From the NCBI GenBank assembly GCA_947372155.1, contig CANBSM010000179.1, positions 1 through 7,517 of the forward strand: a DNA stretch of 7,517 bases, given 5' to 3'. The DNA is from Burkholderiaceae bacterium. Its GTDB lineage: Bacteria; Pseudomonadota; Gammaproteobacteria; Burkholderiales; Burkholderiaceae. The position numbers were made by a program, and so were the translations under genes. The first letter of the stretch is position 1. The number at the start of each line of letters is the position of its first letter. The notes below the pieces were generated by a model. It was not told where the DNA came from. It did no database searches and was given only the letters and a program-made list of their open reading frames with translations. Positions 1 to 5,444 of this stretch are shown piece by piece.

Positions 1-111
1 CTCACAATTTATGACATGTGCAAAGCAGTAGACAGAGGGATGGTGATGGGTGATGTGAAGCTACTCGAGAAGAGTGGTGGGAAATCTGGGGAGTGGAAGT
101 CAACAGAGTAG
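1..111 (+). CDS. moaC: Cyclic pyranopterin monophosphate synthase MoaC, C-terminal fragment (5' end outside window)
   Basis: The window opens inside an open frame of 36 codons ending in TAG. It reads [14 protein letters not shown], then a stretch ending [12 protein letters not shown]. This is the highly conserved C-terminus of MoaC: the YDMCKA(V/I)D segment belongs to the active-site region and the KSGGKSG segment is the usual tail. MoaC is a cytoplasmic enzyme of molybdenum cofactor synthesis. It converts the MoaA product, 3',8-cyclo-7,8-dihydro-GTP, into cyclic pyranopterin monophosphate. About three quarters of the protein (family length near 160 residues) lies upstream of the window, so its start, ribosome binding site and promoter cannot be judged. 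The gene is convergent with the lipoprotein gene to its right, and the two share a strong hairpin terminator. Identification rests on motif recognition alone but is specific. Confidence 0.9.
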   Translation, partial: LTIYDMCKAVDRGMVMGDVKLLEKSGGKSGEWKSTE

Positions 112-161
112 TTGCTAACTAGCAGCGTTGCAAAAGCACAAAACTTAGCTTTCTTTCAAAG

Positions 162-207
162 TACTGCCATTAAAAAACCACCCGAAGGTGGTTTTTTAAT
201 GGCAGTA
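162..207. terminator. Bidirectional intrinsic terminator with a 21-bp perfect stem, between moaC and the lipoprotein gene
   Basis: Positions 162-182 and 187-207 are perfect reverse complements separated by a four-base loop, CGAA on the + strand. The core is A6-CCACC, loop, GGTGG-T6, so each strand reads a GC-rich hairpin followed by six U residues. In the - strand transcript the loop becomes C(UUCG)G, the known extra-stable tetraloop, so this side should terminate the lipoprotein mRNA especially well. The hairpin starts 51 bp after the moaC stop and ends 15 bp after the lipoprotein stop, so it serves both convergent genes. Confidence 0.9.
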
Positions 208-222
208 AAAGCAAAAACTATA

Positions 223-2055
223 TTAAATACTTCCAGACGACGTTGAGAACACATACTTAATTGCAATTGGCTTTCCCGTTGATGTCGAGCCATTTAATTG
301 AATACTTCTGTAGCTGTCGTTGCTAGCACTAATTGTTTTATTCATCGCTGTAGATGTAGATGATGAACTCAAAACAAAAATGGTATTGCTAGTAGGTGTG
401 CCATTATTCGGACCACCAGTCAATGAGACTGCCTGAACAATAGTTCCAGTAGGAATATTTAAATTCAAAGTAGGGTTGACTAGATCTCTCTGAGCATTCA
501 GGATGTCTGACGCATTCGATACCGATGGCAGAGTTATCGCCTGTAACTCAGAAGGGGAGATATAGGCCCCTTTTATCTTTAAATACGTAGTGGCCTGAAT
601 AGCACCATTACCATCTAACATATTCACCTTAATTGGATTTGGGTTACCGTTATAGAAAGTAGCGGCCGAAGTAATGCCTAAGGAGCTATAACTAACGATA
701 GGCAATGTATTTAAATTATTGGGGGTGTAGTAATAGCCATTATTATTCCCACCCTTGAACATGGTAAGTAGTGGCGTATTACAGCTATTGCTTGCATCAC
801 ATAAATAAAATTTAAGCGTTTGAATCGTTATAGGATTTCCATTAACGGTTACGTTATCAAGGGCTCCACTATTCCCAAAAGAATCGCCGCCTGCTTTGAA
901 ATAAATACCTGCTACAGGAGAGGCGGTTACCGCCCCAGAATCCGCCGCTGGAGTTGAAGACCCGCTAAAAGTACCATTAATCCTGGTGTTATAGGTAACC
1001 TGTGAATTTACTTGAATCCAAAATGGGAGTTGATCACCAGCCATCACACAATTTCCGGCGCTATTGAGCTTGAATGCCATAGATTGAGTACCTGCATATT
1101 GATTGGCACTGTTGTTATAGACATAAAACTGAAAAATATAACTGTTGTTAACATCTTGGCCAACAAACAAAGGAGTGTTAAATGACGCACTTATACCATT
1201 CAGTTTTGAGTAAAAATTAGAATTGTAAGATTGGGCATTTAGTCCTGAATTCAGGAAATTAATGTCATACAAATTAGCATTGAATGTTGCAAAAGATGAT
1301 GAGCTCAAGCTAGTAATGAAATTACTGCATGCAAGAACGGGCACGGACTTAATTAAGTTAACGTTTGCTGTAGAAATTGCTATAGGAGTTGTATCTAAAT
1401 TAGCAAGAGTAAATACTTTACAAGCATTTAAGACTTTTGTACAAACCGTAGGATTTCCCGAGTTATCAAAGATGACTGACATGGAATCTAAAACCAGGTC
1501 AATACCAGAGTGATTGGTAGCAAATGATGTAGTCAGAAGATCTACATTAGATGAAATGCTAAATTGCGAAAAAATATTAGAAAAAATAGAATTTACTGAA
1601 GTTTTTGCGGATGACAGAGCCGAGTCGCTTAACCTAAAGTTAGAATTAATCAACCCAGGGCTCTTACCTGCAGCAATCGTTAAAACAAGAGTGCTTAATG
1701 GATTTACAGGCACTGTAGTTTGCGAGCTACTAGCTATATAGCCATAATTCATCTTTGTTCCATCAAGCGACTGCGCTTGAACAATTGCTGGATATGCAAT
1801 TCCAGATGGAACTTGTAGATTTCCATTTAAATCTGCAGTCAAATTGCCAGTACTGCTACCGTCGACCAGACTCCAAATTTGAATCTGAGCATAAGACATT
1901 GCAGAGCCATCAGCTGCAGACACTGTTCCAGCACTTGCAACAACAGGGGCTGGTGCAGGCGTTGTTGATGAACTTCCACTGCCACCGCCGCCACAGGCAG
2001 CCAGAAGAACTGTAAACAGAATGGAGACCAACGCTAATAAGGAGCGATTTTTCAT
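223..2055 (-). CDS. Predicted lipoprotein of unknown function, 610 residues, with an N-terminal carboxypeptidase-regulatory-like region
   Basis: I do not recognise this protein by name. It begins with a short basic stretch and a hydrophobic segment, then the lipobox LAAC with the lipid-accepting cysteine at residue 21. A flexible Gly/Ser/Thr/Pro/Ala linker follows to about residue 40, so it should be a membrane-anchored lipoprotein facing the periplasm or cell surface. Residues about 42-125 (G-x-V-S-A-A-D-G, then T-A-D-L-N-G-N-L and VNPLSTLVL) resemble the beta-sandwich carboxypeptidase-regulatory-like domains of large bacterial lipoproteins. The remainder is rich in Ser, Asn and Thr, mostly beta-type in pattern, with no catalytic motif I can name. 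Six cysteines besides C21 fall as 205/212, 243/336 and 419/425, which suggests three disulfides. Residues about 240-355 might be an alpha+beta domain, but this is weak. The ATG at 2055 is chosen because it gives a proper signal peptide. No clear Shine-Dalgarno sequence precedes it. The gene is transcribed divergently from the DUF2844-DUF3443 operon. Confidence 0.85.
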   Translation of the reverse strand: MKNRSLLALVSILFTVLLAACGGGGSGSSSTTPAPAPVVASAGTVSAADGSAMSYAQIQIWSLVDGSSTGNLTADLNGNLQVPSGIAYPAIVQAQSLDGTKMNYGYIASSSQTTVPVNPLSTLVLTIAAGKSPGLINSNFRLSDSALSSAKTSVNSIFSNIFSQFSISSNVDLLTTSFATNHSGIDLVLDSMSVIFDNSGNPTVCTKVLNACKVFTLANLDTTPIAISTANVNLIKSVPVLACSNFITSLSSSSFATFNANLYDINFLNSGLNAQSYNSNFYSKLNGISASFNTPLFVGQDVNNSYIFQFYVYNNSANQYAGTQSMAFKLNSAGNCVMAGDQLPFWIQVNSQVTYNTRINGTFSGSSTPAADSGAVTASPVAGIYFKAGGDSFGNSGALDNVTVNGNPITIQTLKFYLCDASNSCNTPLLTMFKGGNNNGYYYTPNNLNTLPIVSYSSLGITSAATFYNGNPNPIKVNMLDGNGAIQATTYLKIKGAYISPSELQAITLPSVSNASDILNAQRDLVNPTLNLNIPTGTIVQAVSLTGGPNNGTPTSNTIFVLSSSSTSTAMNKTISASNDSYRSIQLNGSTSTGKPIAIKYVFSTSSGSI

Positions 2056-2101
2056 AGGATATTTGATAGTAATAATTAGTATTATTTGTAATTACAGGCA
2101 A

Positions 2102-2110
2102 AATATAGCA
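2102..2110 (-). promoter_or_regulatory. Candidate extended -10 promoter for the lipoprotein gene
   Basis: Reading the - strand, TG-C-TATATT forms an extended -10 element that would start transcription near 2095, about 40 nt before the lipoprotein ATG. No good -35 box lies 16-18 bp upstream; the nearest match, TTGCCA at 2133-2138, is 25 bp away. The predicted leader contains an 8-bp palindrome GTAATTAC (2088-2095) and an AATAAT/ATTATT inverted repeat (2071-2086), which could be operator sites or simply AT-rich sequence. Confidence 0.3.
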
Positions 2111-2228
2111 CTTCTAAGTTAGGATTAATTATTGGCAACCAAAAATATTGACCACCTATAAGAAATCACTCATTTAAACCCCCTAAAATACTGTTTAATC
2201 AAGAATTGGGGGCAACTCTGAATTCTGT

Positions 2229-2257
2229 TTGCTAAAGCAGGAAGACTGGCATAGCAT
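2229..2257 (+). promoter_or_regulatory. Candidate sigma-70 promoter for the DUF2844-DUF3443 operon
   Basis: TTGCTA (2229-2234) and TAGCAT (2252-2257) are separated by exactly 17 bp, each matching four of six consensus bases. Transcription would start near 2264, leaving a leader of about 28 nt before the DUF2844 ATG. A second possibility further upstream is TTGGCA (2132-2137) and TATAAG (2157-2162), with better boxes but a long 19-bp spacer and a leader of about 120 nt. Neither can be preferred firmly from sequence alone. Confidence 0.35.
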
Positions 2258-2291
2258 GTTTACTTCCTTACCCAAATAAAGCATTAGACCC

Positions 2292-2741
2292 ATGAAATTA
2301 CGCCGTAATGCACTTTATTTTTTAGCTCTTGCAACCCTACTTCTCCCTTGCGTATCTCATGCAGAACTTGGTGGAAATGCTGCATCCATACTTTCTGAGC
2401 AAAAAGAGTTTTCCTCTCAACTATCAAACTCGCAACAAAGTGGGGTTACCGTCTATACGCAGACCCTACCATCAGGAATCGTTATTCAAGAATACCTCTC
2501 CGGTAATGGGACTATCTTTGCAGTGACCTGGACGGGGGCAGCGCTACCTAATTTACAAGCTTTGCTGGGTAACTACTTTCAGGATTACCTTACGGCCATT
2601 AAAGAATCTCGCAGATCCGTTTACCTGAGTAATGAAAACGTCATCATTCAGTCTTCTGGAATGATGGGTGCTTTTCAGGGTTTTGCCTTTCTCCCAAAAC
2701 AGGCTCCTACAGGCTTCACTCCAAATAATCTAGCCCAATGA
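2292..2741 (+). CDS. DUF2844 family secreted protein
   Basis: This 149-residue protein matches my knowledge of the DUF2844 family (function unknown, mainly Burkholderiales). An N-terminal signal peptide (MKLRR, a hydrophobic core, then a likely signal peptidase I site SHA|ELGG) predicts cleavage after A24 and a mature protein of about 125 residues in the periplasm or outside. The family features visible are the ELGG start of the mature chain, a central G-I-V-I-Q-E-Y segment (62-68), and the motif FAVTW-TG-A-xLPNLQxLLGNYF (76-96). The mature part has no cysteine and no recognisable catalytic motif. The ATG at 2292 is the only start giving a signal peptide; the ribosome binding site before it is poor. 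The stop codon overlaps the start of the DUF3443 gene (ATGA), so the two are translationally coupled and probably work together. A role as partner, chaperone or inhibitor of the downstream protein is possible but is only inference. Confidence 0.85.
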   Translation: MKLRRNALYFLALATLLLPCVSHAELGGNAASILSEQKEFSSQLSNSQQSGVTVYTQTLPSGIVIQEYLSGNGTIFAVTWTGAALPNLQALLGNYFQDYLTAIKESRRSVYLSNENVIIQSSGMMGAFQGFAFLPKQAPTGFTPNNLAQ

Positions 2742-3955
2742 ATTTCCAACGCTGCTCTTACCTCATCGTCGTAGGACTCCTCTCGATCCTCATCGCCGCG
2801 TGCGGAGGAGGCGGGGGATCCAGTGACTCAAACAATAGTTCGTCAAAGACAGTTGCCCAAGATTTCGTAAGCCAGACAGTAGCTTCCAACGCAATTACTT
2901 TCGGCGTACAGCAAGTACCTAGTGGAAATGTTAATACTCCTTATGTGAGCGTAAATGTATGTGAGCCAGGCACAACAAAATGCCAAACCATCAACAATGT
3001 TTTGTTAGATACCGGATCTACAGGGTTACGTATTTTTTCTAGCAATTTAGGCTCTCTACAATTAACTAATCAAACTTCTGGTAACGCGCCAATTTTGGAA
3101 TGTGCATCATTTATATCCGGGGTAACCTGGGGACCAGTCAAATTAGCAGACGTTAAGCTCGGCCTAGAATCAGCAAAATCCATCTCGATTCAGGTGGTTA
3201 ATGACCCTCTCTATTCTTCTGTGCCCTCTTACTGCAGCAATGGATTACCAACACTACAAAGCGCATCCTCGTTAAGGGCGAATGGTATTTTGGGTGTCGG
3301 TCTGTTTGTAGCGGACAGTCAAAACTATTACACCTGTAATTCAGCACAAACAAGCAGTTGCAGCGCGGTCACCATTCCAGCAAGCCAACAAGTGCAAAAT
3401 CCAGTAGCCTCATTTGCCGTTAACAATAATGGCGTTATTCTTCAGTTGGCGACGACTAGCAATTCGGGCGCCCCAAGCGCATCCGGCATTCTATATTTCG
3501 GAATTGATACGCAATCTAACAATTCCTCTCTTGGCACCAATGTCATTCCAACCACTGCATCTGGCCGATTCACCACTGTTTTTAATGGTAGTTCTTATAA
3601 AAGCAGCTTTATTGATAGTGGCAGTAACGGTATATTTTTTCCCTCCGGAAATTTAAGCTCCGTTCTGCTACCGTGCACTTCTAACGCGGGATTTTATTGC
3701 CCAACTAGTACTCAATCCTATTTGGCAACGCTTGCTCTCCAAAACAATCTAACCGCCAACATAACCTTTTCAATTGCAAACGCAGAATCATTATTTGCAA
3801 CCAATTATTACGCCTTGCCTGCTCTTGGTGGAACTATTACAGGTCAGTTCGACTGGGGTCTACCATTCTTTTTTGGCAAGAGTGTTTACATAGGTATTAC
3901 TGGAAAATCCAGCAATGCCGGCAAAGGCCCTTACTACGCCTACAAATTCAACTAG
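2738..3955 (+). CDS. DUF3443 family lipoprotein with pepsin-like double aspartate motifs
   Basis: This 405-residue protein matches my knowledge of the DUF3443 family, which is uncharacterised and often encoded next to DUF2844. A signal peptide ends in the lipobox IAAC (lipidated C22), followed by a Gly/Ser linker, so it should be anchored to a membrane outside the cytoplasm. Seen in the sequence: VLLDTGSTGLRIF around D91, SFIDSGSNGIFF around D293, NGILGVG at 182-188, and a C-terminal GQFDWGLPFFFGKSVYIGI block (369-387). Pepsin-type (A1) aspartic proteases have two D-T/S-G-S/T motifs about 180 residues apart, a hydrophobic-GILG segment between them and a hydrophobic-Gly element near the C-terminus, so a bilobal protease fold is likely by analogy. 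W131 in GVTWGPV may sit where pepsin has its flap tyrosine. Eight further cysteines (75/82, 122/166, 200/208, 313/321) could form four disulfides. Activity is unproven, and a non-catalytic role is possible. Its ATG overlaps the DUF2844 stop by four bases. Confidence 0.87.
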   Translation: MNFQRCSYLIVVGLLSILIAACGGGGGSSDSNNSSSKTVAQDFVSQTVASNAITFGVQQVPSGNVNTPYVSVNVCEPGTTKCQTINNVLLDTGSTGLRIFSSNLGSLQLTNQTSGNAPILECASFISGVTWGPVKLADVKLGLESAKSISIQVVNDPLYSSVPSYCSNGLPTLQSASSLRANGILGVGLFVADSQNYYTCNSAQTSSCSAVTIPASQQVQNPVASFAVNNNGVILQLATTSNSGAPSASGILYFGIDTQSNNSSLGTNVIPTTASGRFTTVFNGSSYKSSFIDSGSNGIFFPSGNLSSVLLPCTSNAGFYCPTSTQSYLATLALQNNLTANITFSIANAESLFATNYYALPALGGTITGQFDWGLPFFFGKSVYIGITGKSSNAGKGPYYAYKFN

Positions 3956-3971
3956 GCATTAAGCCATATAC

Positions 3972-4004
3972 AAAGAGCCGCTTTATTTGCGGCCCTTTCT
4001 TTTA
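3972..4004. terminator. Shared terminator between the DUF3443 gene and the pilin gene
   Basis: AAAGAGCCGC (3972-3981) pairs with GCGGCCCTTT (3989-3998) with a single A-C mismatch around a 7-base loop, followed on the + strand by CTTTTATT. It begins 16 bp after the DUF3443 stop. The convergent pilin stop lies at 4005-4007, so on the - strand the hairpin falls directly behind the pilin gene, although its U-tract there is weaker (TTTGTATAT). Confidence 0.8.
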
Positions 4005-4526
4005 TTACTTACTTATTCTGCATTCTGAGGGGAGTAATTGACTAATCAAATTTGTCTCAGTCGATCTACATGACCAACCACCCGCCCATGTTGCCCCTTC
4101 GGGTTTAGATAAATCAATGGGCTTAGGAGAATTAGCATCAGGCTCATTTGTTGGCACCAGATGAAGTGTATTTTTACCTTCTGGCGCTACGCTAACTTGA
4201 TAATCAATTGCAATAGCACCTGATGGCGTAATCTCAATTAACTTAACACTACGAGTTGGCGTAAATGTAAATGCCCCATTCGTTGCATCATCCATAGCTA
4301 CCGTACCGCGACTTGCAAAAGCCTCTGTCACAGCAAGCTTGGCGCTCGAGGATAAATTCATGCCCTCTACAACCCGACTGCGCGCTATGTAGTCTTGATA
4401 CTGCGGTACTGCTACAGCAACCAAAATACCAATAATCGCTACAACCACCATCACCTCAATCAAGGTAAAACCGGTTTCTTGATCGTTTTCTAAATTCCCA
4501 ATACCCTGAATATCTTTACTCTGCAT
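4005..4526 (-). CDS. pilA: Type IV pilin (PilA-like major or minor pilin)
   Basis: This 173-residue protein has the class III signal of type IV pilins: cleavage by prepilin peptidase after G19, giving a mature chain of 154 residues that starts with N-methylated Phe ([14 protein letters not shown]). Glu at mature position 5, Pro at 22 and the YQDYIARS block are standard for type IVa pilins. The hydrophobic helix anchors the subunit in the inner membrane and packs the pilus core. The C-terminal pair C153/C169 is the usual disulfide closing the D-region. Pili of this kind serve twitching, attachment or DNA uptake. The start is forced: an in-frame TGA lies 18 nt upstream of the ATG and no ATG, GTG or TTG lies between M1 and the cleavage site. 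GGGAG (4536-4540, 9-nt spacing) is a fair ribosome site. The 19-residue leader is long and net acidic for a type IVa pilin. Whether it is the major pilin cannot be decided here. Confidence 0.9.
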   Translation of the reverse strand: MQSKDIQGIGNLENDQETGFTLIEVMVVVAIIGILVAVAVPQYQDYIARSRVVEGMNLSSSAKLAVTEAFASRGTVAMDDATNGAFTFTPTRSVKLIEITPSGAIAIDYQVSVAPEGKNTLHLVPTNEPDANSPKPIDLSKPEGATWAGGWSCRSTETNLISQLLPSECRISK

Positions 4527-4554
4527 ATCTTCTAGCTCCCGAGGTCAAATACTC

Positions 4555-4583
4555 ATGATCTCCTCTGCGCCCTTAATCTTCAA
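4555..4583 (-). promoter_or_regulatory. Candidate pilin promoter
   Basis: On the - strand TTGAAG (4578-4583) and GATCAT (4555-4560) are separated by 17 bp, each with four of six consensus bases. Transcription would start near 4548, giving a leader of about 22 nt that contains the GGGAG ribosome site. The upstream terminator at 4597-4626 makes a separate pilin promoter in this 70-bp stretch necessary unless read-through occurs. No sigma-54 type GG-N10-GC element was found here. Confidence 0.25.
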
Positions 4584-4596
4584 TAAACATAGTCGT

Positions 4597-4626
4597 AAAA
4601 AAAGCCAGCTTTGATTGCTGGCTTTT
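4597..4626 (-). terminator. Intrinsic terminator of the TerC/YjbE gene
   Basis: AAAAGCCAGC (4600-4609) and GCTGGCTTTT (4617-4626) form a perfect 10-bp stem with a 7-base loop. On the - strand the hairpin is followed by a run of seven U residues (4597-4603). It lies 20 bp past the stop of the membrane protein gene and separates it from the pilin gene downstream. Confidence 0.9.
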
Positions 4627-4646
4627 CTGATTCAGAGGAAGGCTGA

Positions 4647-5354
4647 TTAAGCTGATGTCTTAGCGCTATTCTTTTTCTTGAAATAGTTACCTAGCAAGAT
4701 CACTATCGCGACTCCAATACCCTCAAAAATCATGTGCGCATCTTCCATTGCGCCTTGAATAGAATCTTTAATCGCTGGATCTTCCACCAACATGCCTCCA
4801 GCAAGCAAGCCCAATAGACCAGCCCCTAAAGTAATGATGATTGGGAAACGATCCATTACTTTGAGAAGCAGGGTGCTACCAAAGATAATTAAAGGGATTG
4901 AAAGGCCCAAGCCAATAATGAGAAGAGCTAAACGGGTTTCTTCTGGGCCTTTTTGCGCAGCTGCGGCAACAGCTAGAACGTTGTCCAGACTCATTACCAA
5001 ATCTGCGACCAGGATGGTACGAATCGCGCCCCATATATTGGAGTGACCATGCATCTCTTCTTCTTCACCGCTATCTGATAACAGCTGCACACCAATATAG
5101 AGCAGCAAAATAGCGCCAATAATTTTTAAATACGGCAACGTCAGCAACTGCACCGCGGTCACAGTCAGCACCACACGCAAAATAATTGCAGCAGCACTAC
5201 CCCAGAAAATGGCTTTCTTTTGTTGATGGGATGGCAGATTGCGTGATGCCAATGCGATCACAACTGCGTTATCCCCTGATAACAAAATGTTGGCAACAAT
5301 GATTGATAAAAGTGCCGCCCAAAATGCTGGGCCCGAAAATACTGATAAATCCAT
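4647..5354 (-). CDS. TerC/YjbE family integral membrane protein, probable metal ion (Mn2+) exporter
   Basis: This 235-residue protein is very hydrophobic with about seven transmembrane segments (roughly 11-34, 48-70, 76-93, 110-131, 143-163, 170-190, 207-222). It shows the internal duplication typical of TerC proteins: ILLSGDNAVVIALA (D28, N29) and LVMSLDNVLAVAAA (D124, N125), whose acidic residues lie inside the membrane and are thought to bind metal. The acidic/His loop EEEEMHGHS (97-105) and the lysine-rich C-terminus fit the YjbE subfamily. Relatives export manganese, in some cases loading metal onto exported enzymes; the substrate here is inferred from family. A good ribosome site AGGGAG (5362-5367) sits 7 nt before the ATG. 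The gene is flanked by terminators on both sides, so it appears monocistronic. Only about 45 bp separate its ATG from the sucD terminator, which leaves no space for the manganese riboswitch found before many relatives. Confidence 0.9.
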   Translation of the reverse strand: MDLSVFSGPAFWAALLSIIVANILLSGDNAVVIALASRNLPSHQQKKAIFWGSAAAIILRVVLTVTAVQLLTLPYLKIIGAILLLYIGVQLLSDSGEEEEMHGHSNIWGAIRTILVADLVMSLDNVLAVAAAAQKGPEETRLALLIIGLGLSIPLIIFGSTLLLKVMDRFPIIITLGAGLLGLLAGGMLVEDPAIKDSIQGAMEDAHMIFEGIGVAIVILLGNYFKKKNSAKTSA

Positions 5355-5374
5355 GAGTTGTCTCCCTGCGTTTT

Positions 5375-5401
5375 TTTATATTTTATTTACTGATAGTACA
5401 A
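5375..5401 (-). promoter_or_regulatory. Candidate promoter of the TerC/YjbE gene
   Basis: TATAAA on the - strand (5375-5380) is a good -10 box (5 of 6). The best -35 match is TTGTAC (5396-5401), only 15 bp away and overlapping the U-tract of the sucD terminator. A promoter must lie here if the sucD terminator is efficient, but the -35 assignment is weak. Confidence 0.3.
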
Positions 5402-5433
5402 AAAAGGATGCCGTGTTATCAGCATCCTTTTTT
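5400..5433. terminator. Intrinsic terminator of the sucCD operon
   Basis: A6-GGATGC (5400-5411) and GCATCC-T6 (5422-5433) form a perfect 12-bp inverted repeat around a 10-base loop. On the - strand the GC-containing hairpin is followed by TTTTTT, starting 11 bp after the sucD stop. The symmetrical A/T tracts would let it work in both directions, though no + strand gene reads into it. Confidence 0.9.
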
Positions 5434-5444
5434 CTTGTTACTAA

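Noticed and set aside
1262..2015. Three consecutive + strand open frames (1262-1513, 1514-1741, 1755-2015) antisense to the lipoprotein gene
   Set aside because: They are shadows of a long low-complexity gene with a convincing signal peptide and lipobox on the - strand; none has a recognisable domain or ribosome site.
1910..2101. 63-residue - strand open frame rich in cysteine overlapping the start of the 610-residue lipoprotein gene
   Set aside because: It lies in another frame over the signal peptide and glycine-rich linker; its composition comes from reading the Gly/Ser codons out of frame and there is no family resemblance.
2180..2213. CCCCC ... GGGGG segments before the DUF2844 gene as a hairpin or riboswitch
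   Set aside because: The arms pair over only about five bases across a loop of more than 20 bases with no supporting helices; no known riboswitch pattern is visible.
2248..2264. TGGCAT-like sequence suggesting a sigma-54 promoter before the DUF2844 gene
   Set aside because: The GC doublet expected 10 bp after GG is absent, so the -24/-12 geometry fails.
4545..4556. Mini-frame ATG-AGT-ATT-TGA on the - strand just upstream of the pilin start, preceded by GAGGAG
   Set aside because: The Shine-Dalgarno spacing is only 3 nt, and the mini-frame would lie at or upstream of the candidate transcription start. It is useful only because its in-frame TGA limits the pilin start.
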